Source: Planctomycetia bacterium
Lineage (GTDB): Bacteria > Planctomycetota > Planctomycetia > Pirellulales > UBA1268
Assembly (NCBI GenBank): GCA_009919445.1
Contig: RGBY01000022.1
Location: forward strand, 1 to 17,519
Length of the DNA stretch: 17,519 nt
Direction: 5' to 3'
A program made the translations under genes and the position numbers. The notes below the pieces were generated by a model, which was not told where the DNA came from, searched no databases, and saw nothing but the letters and a program-made list of their open reading frames with translations. Numbering within the stretch: position 1 is the first letter of the stretch; every line of letters begins with the position of its first letter. Shown in pieces: positions 14,717-17,519 of the stretch.

Positions 14717-15511
14717 ATGTTCCACCCAGCCATATTCCTTCACGCCGCGCGTATCGCCATCGTTGGAGGTCTCATTCTGAGTGGCTCGCAGTTCGTGCGT
14801 GCTGGTGAATGGGCGAGCCTCAAGGGCAGGTTTGTTGTTGACGGCGACACCCCGGCGCCAGTTGCTATTACGGCCGACAAAGACATTGAAGTCTGCGGGA
14901 AGCACAAACTCGTCAATGAAGAAGTCGTTGTCGCCGAAGACGGTGGACTTGCCAATGTGGTCATTTTCGTCCGGTCGAAGAAAGTGACCGTGCACCCCGA
15001 CCTTGAGGATGGTTCAAAAGCGGCCCCGGTTGTTCTCGACAACAAAGACTGTCGTTTCGAGCCACACGTCGGCTTTGTGCAGACGGAGCAGACACTGACA
15101 ATCAAGAATTCTGACCCGATCGGTCACAACAGCAACATTGCAACGATGAAAAATTCGCCAAGCAATAGTCTGATTCCGAGCAAGGGATCATCTGACGTCA
15201 CCTTCAGTCGGGATGAGGCCATTCCTGCCGCCGTCACCTGCAACATCCATCCTTGGATGAAAGCCTACCTGGTCATTCGGCCAAATCCGTACGGTGCGGT
15301 CTCTGGGAAAGACGGCAGTTTTGTGATTGAAAATCTTCCCGTTGGCGAAGAACTAGAGTTTCAGCTCTGGCACGAAAAGGGCGGCTATCTTGATGAGTTC
15401 AAAATTGGTGGGAAGAAGACCGACGCCAAGCGTGGGCGGATCGATTTTACGGTGGAATCTGGAGACACCGACCTTGGCGACATCGTGATCGATGCCAAGG
15501 TTTTCAAGTAG
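14717..15511 (+). CDS. Secreted cupredoxin-like protein, copy 1
   Basis: The start is ATG at 14717 with AAAGGA 11 nt upstream; the TTG at 14696 is less likely. The protein has 264 aa. Residues 1-29 are a signal peptide (hydrophobic IAIVGGLILSG, cut near VRA-GEW). A cupredoxin-like segment has NSDPIGHNSNI (H137) and VTCNIHPWMKAYLVI (C175, H178, M181), the His, Cys, His, Met set of a type 1 copper site but with C-x2-H-x2-M spacing. C60 and C112 may form a disulfide. The C-terminal part (GAVSGKDGSFVIENLPVGEELEFQLWHE) looks like a carboxypeptidase-regulatory-like beta domain. Such proteins are often labelled 'methylamine utilisation', but no such pathway is here. It begins 26 bp after the cytochrome stop, so it is probably co-transcribed. 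It may be an electron carrier or receptor. Confidence 0.82.
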   Translation: MFHPAIFLHAARIAIVGGLILSGSQFVRAGEWASLKGRFVVDGDTPAPVAITADKDIEVCGKHKLVNEEVVVAEDGGLANVVIFVRSKKVTVHPDLEDGSKAAPVVLDNKDCRFEPHVGFVQTEQTLTIKNSDPIGHNSNIATMKNSPSNSLIPSKGSSDVTFSRDEAIPAAVTCNIHPWMKAYLVIRPNPYGAVSGKDGSFVIENLPVGEELEFQLWHEKGGYLDEFKIGGKKTDAKRGRIDFTVESGDTDLGDIVIDAKVFK

Positions 15512-15564
15512 GAATGGCGATGCGTTGCCGGTTGGTTCCCGGCCTCATTTATATGGAAGAATTG

Positions 15565-16461
15565 ATGACTAGTAACCTGTTTCGTTCCTGCCTGGGCGCG
15601 ACCGTCTGTGCGGTTCTGGCTGCCAGTGTCGGTTGTGGTGCCGGCAGCCCGGTTGAGGGGCCAAAGGTTGATGTGGCCGCCGCCACGGCGTTGCGAGCGT
15701 CATTGGCCGAATCGTCAGCCGCTGGCGGTGGTGAGGCCGAAGAGCAGAGTCAGGGCACAGGGTGGGCGACTCTCAAGGGTTCCTTCACCTTTTTGGGGAC
15801 ACCGGCGGCACCGAAGGCGCTCGTAGTCGACAAGGATACTGAGGTCTGCTCGAAGGGCGGAATGAAACTTTATGACCAGAGCCTCATGGTTGATGGTTCA
15901 ACCAAGGGACTGGCGAATGTGGTTGTCTTCTTGAGGAAGTCGAGTCGAGTGAAGGCTGAAGTGCCTCAGGAAAAACTGCTCTTCGATCAAAAGAACTGTG
16001 AATTCATGACTCCCGTTTTTGCCGCCCGAGTTGGGCAGCCAGTCAGTGTCAAAAACAGTGACCCGATTGGGCACAACACGAATATCTCTGGCACGAGTTT
16101 CAATCAATTGATTCCTGCTGGGGACTCGACCGTCTTTACGCCTGGGCGGGAGACTGGCCTGCCCGTATCAGTCACGTGCAACATTCACCCATGGATGAAG
16201 GCATACGCAGTCTTCCGTGAAGATGGCTATGTGGCGGTATCTGCCGCCGACGGTAGTTTCACAATTCCTGACCTTCCGGCTGGTGAGCCGCTGGAGTTTC
16301 AGGTCTGGCATGAACGTTCGACCGGAAGGAGCGGGGCGCTGAGCCTCGATCAACCGGAACTGAAGTGGAATGCCAAGGGCCGATTCAAGATTACGTTGAA
16401 AGAGAATGAGGTTCGTGACCTGGGTGCCCTCGAGGTGCCCGCAGATGCCATCAGCGGTTGA
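15565..16461 (+). CDS. Cupredoxin-like probable lipoprotein, copy 2 (paralogue of copy 1)
   Basis: 298 aa from ATG at 15565; an upstream in-frame ATG at 15514 (and 15553) would only add unconserved residues. GGAAGA lies 4 nt before 15565. The N-terminus is a hydrophobic leader ending ASVGC, with C24 a likely lipidation cysteine, followed by an Ala/Glu-rich linker to about 65. The rest matches copy 1: WATLKGSF, NSDPIGHNTNI (H170), VTCNIHPWMKAYAVF (C205, H208, M211), AADGSFTIPDLPAGEPLEFQVWHE. C95 and C145 match the cysteine pair of copy 1. The pair arose by tandem duplication; copy 2 seems membrane-tethered and copy 1 free. Copper binding is inferred from the ligand set, not shown. Confidence 0.82.
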   Translation: MTSNLFRSCLGATVCAVLAASVGCGAGSPVEGPKVDVAAATALRASLAESSAAGGGEAEEQSQGTGWATLKGSFTFLGTPAAPKALVVDKDTEVCSKGGMKLYDQSLMVDGSTKGLANVVVFLRKSSRVKAEVPQEKLLFDQKNCEFMTPVFAARVGQPVSVKNSDPIGHNTNISGTSFNQLIPAGDSTVFTPGRETGLPVSVTCNIHPWMKAYAVFREDGYVAVSAADGSFTIPDLPAGEPLEFQVWHERSTGRSGALSLDQPELKWNAKGRFKITLKENEVRDLGALEVPADAISG

Positions 16462-16467
16462 GCATTG

Positions 16468-16484
16468 CCAGCCATGTTGGCTGG
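16468..16484 (+). terminator. Hairpin after the second cupredoxin gene
   Basis: CCAGCC (16468-16473) and GGCTGG (16479-16484) pair with loop ATGTT, 7 bp after the TGA. No T-run follows (TGAAATCC), so termination would be weak. Confidence 0.35.
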
Positions 16485-16541
16485 TGAAATCCAAAATTTG
16501 ACAAAAGCAGATTCACGACGGTGTTGACGGAGTGCACGACA

Positions 16542-17519
16542 GTGGCCGACCTGACCAAAGCGAATATGAGGCAGACCCATCCGGAACAAACCGGGGCTGC
16601 GTTTGATCGACCATCACAGCCGCTCGGCTGCCGCTGGGTTGTTCGGCTTGCGGTCATTTTTCTGGTGCCTCTAGCCGGTGCTGGCTGTGGCCCGACGCCG
16701 GAGGCGTCCTTTCGGCTCAACCTGTTTGAGGCCTCTGCCCAGCGTCTCAAGCCGTCCCAAGAGCAGCAGGTTGCCACGATTCTGGCAGCGTTATTTGGTA
16801 CCCCAGACGCGCCGGTTGTGCTGCCGGAAACGGGGCTTGATGAGGCTAAATTGCTGCTGGCCGCGGGGCCGGTGCGAAGTGACATCGTAGGCCGGAAAAA
16901 CGGTCTCTATCGCGAGCACTGTGCCCATTGCCATGGCGTGACTGGTGACGGCATGGGCCCGACGGCGGCATTCCTCAATCCCTATCCACGGGATTATCGG
17001 CCGGGGGTCTTCAAGTTCAAAAGTACTGAGAGGGCCGACAAGCCGACTCATGAGGACCTTGTCTTGGTGCTTCGGAACGGTCTGGCTGGCAGTTCCATGC
17101 CCTCTTTTGATCTCTTGAGTCAGGCAAAAATCGACGCGCTGGCAGAGTACGTCAAGTACCTCAGTATTCGCGGCGAGGTCGAACTGTCCCTCATGCGAGC
17201 CTATTTTGAGTTGGATGATGAAGATCAGGGACGCCTGCCAGAGACCCGAGAATTTCTCATCGAAGAAATCCTTCTGCCGGTAGCAGAGTCATGGCAGTCG
17301 GCACCGGACGCTGTCATTGACGTGCCCGAGATGCCGGCCGACCTCGATATGGTGGCTTCTATCGCCAAGGGGAAGGAATTATTCTATGGCAACAAGGCGA
17401 ACTGCGTGAAGTGCCACGGGGTGACGGGCCTTGGTGATGGACAGGCCAATGACTACGACGACTGGAATAAGGTTGTTGTTCAGGCTCAGAAAACAGTCAG
17501 CGGTGGCGTGGAGCAGGCA
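16542..17519 (+). CDS. Dihaem cytochrome c, probably membrane-tethered (3' end outside window)
   Basis: The frame is open from GTG at 16542 (GGAG 9 nt upstream) to the window end, 326 residues so far; ATG at 16566 is an alternative. A hydrophobic stretch, WVVRLAVIFLVPLAGAGCG (about 32-50), is a signal or lipoprotein leader; the box before C49 (GAG-C) is not ideal. Two CxxCH sites are seen: CAHCH (127-131) in a fold with HGVTGDGMGPTAAF, and CVKCH (288-292) in HGVTGLGDG. The first fold has SMPSFDLLSQ, fitting a Met ligand; the second fold is cut by the window edge. Between them is a helical linker (ELSLMRAYFELDDEDQGRL). It is the last gene seen of the cluster and could hand electrons from the multihaem cytochrome or cupredoxins to an oxidase. 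Oxidase genes, if present, lie to the right. Confidence 0.85.
   Translation, partial: MADLTKANMRQTHPEQTGAAFDRPSQPLGCRWVVRLAVIFLVPLAGAGCGPTPEASFRLNLFEASAQRLKPSQEQQVATILAALFGTPDAPVVLPETGLDEAKLLLAAGPVRSDIVGRKNGLYREHCAHCHGVTGDGMGPTAAFLNPYPRDYRPGVFKFKSTERADKPTHEDLVLVLRNGLAGSSMPSFDLLSQAKIDALAEYVKYLSIRGEVELSLMRAYFELDDEDQGRLPETREFLIEEILLPVAESWQSAPDAVIDVPEMPADLDMVASIAKGKELFYGNKANCVKCHGVTGLGDGQANDYDDWNKVVVQAQKTVSGGVEQA

Noticed and set aside
16451..16885. Minus-strand 144-codon frame opposite the start of the dihaem cytochrome
   Set aside because: The plus strand has a ribosome site, a leader and CxxCH sites in an open frame to the window end.

Overview
The window reads as a chromosomal segment of a planctomycete, probably Pirellulales-like. 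This rests on family resemblance recalled by eye, not on a search. The pointers are an HNH protein of the 'VLVLNRSFVAV' type, a 106-aa protein with CxxC pairs at both ends, and a Rieske/cytochrome b cluster joined to a large multihaem cytochrome with a PDZ-like segment and to cupredoxin-like proteins. The DNA is moderately GC-rich, with many GTG starts and fairly loose gene spacing. I see no tRNA, rRNA, CRISPR array, transposase or phage gene.

Left part (1-4200): the 3' end of an unidentified gene converges on an ECF-type sigma factor gene (minus strand) whose tail carries an in-frame 15-bp minisatellite. Then come a seven-iron ferredoxin (fdxA), an HNH endonuclease (minus), a small cysteine-pair protein, and a leuB-like 3-isopropylmalate/isocitrate dehydrogenase gene that is frame-broken. 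Middle (4191-6583, minus strand): purD overlaps by ATGA a Gfo/Idh/MocA-type oxidoreductase, whose 3' end is also frame-broken.

Right part (7061-17519, plus strand): one long electron-transfer cluster. It holds a Rieske protein with a repeated cytoplasmic extension, cytochrome b6, a subunit IV-like protein with extra membrane helices at both ends, and a membrane-anchored coiled-coil/PDZ/multihaem cytochrome c. Two tandem paralogous secreted cupredoxin-like proteins and a dihaem cytochrome c, cut by the window edge, follow. Together they look like a quinol-oxidising b6f/bc-type complex. Electrons would pass from quinol through the b haems and Rieske cluster to the multihaem cytochrome, then to copper or haem carriers outside the membrane.

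The most striking hidden signal is that three otherwise well-conserved genes (leuB-like, Gfo/Idh-like, multihaem cytochrome) each lack an internal segment at a point where the reading frame also changes. In the leuB-like gene the catalytic lysine region is missing; in the cytochrome a haem site is probably missing. Whether these are true deletions or assembly errors cannot be told from the sequence.
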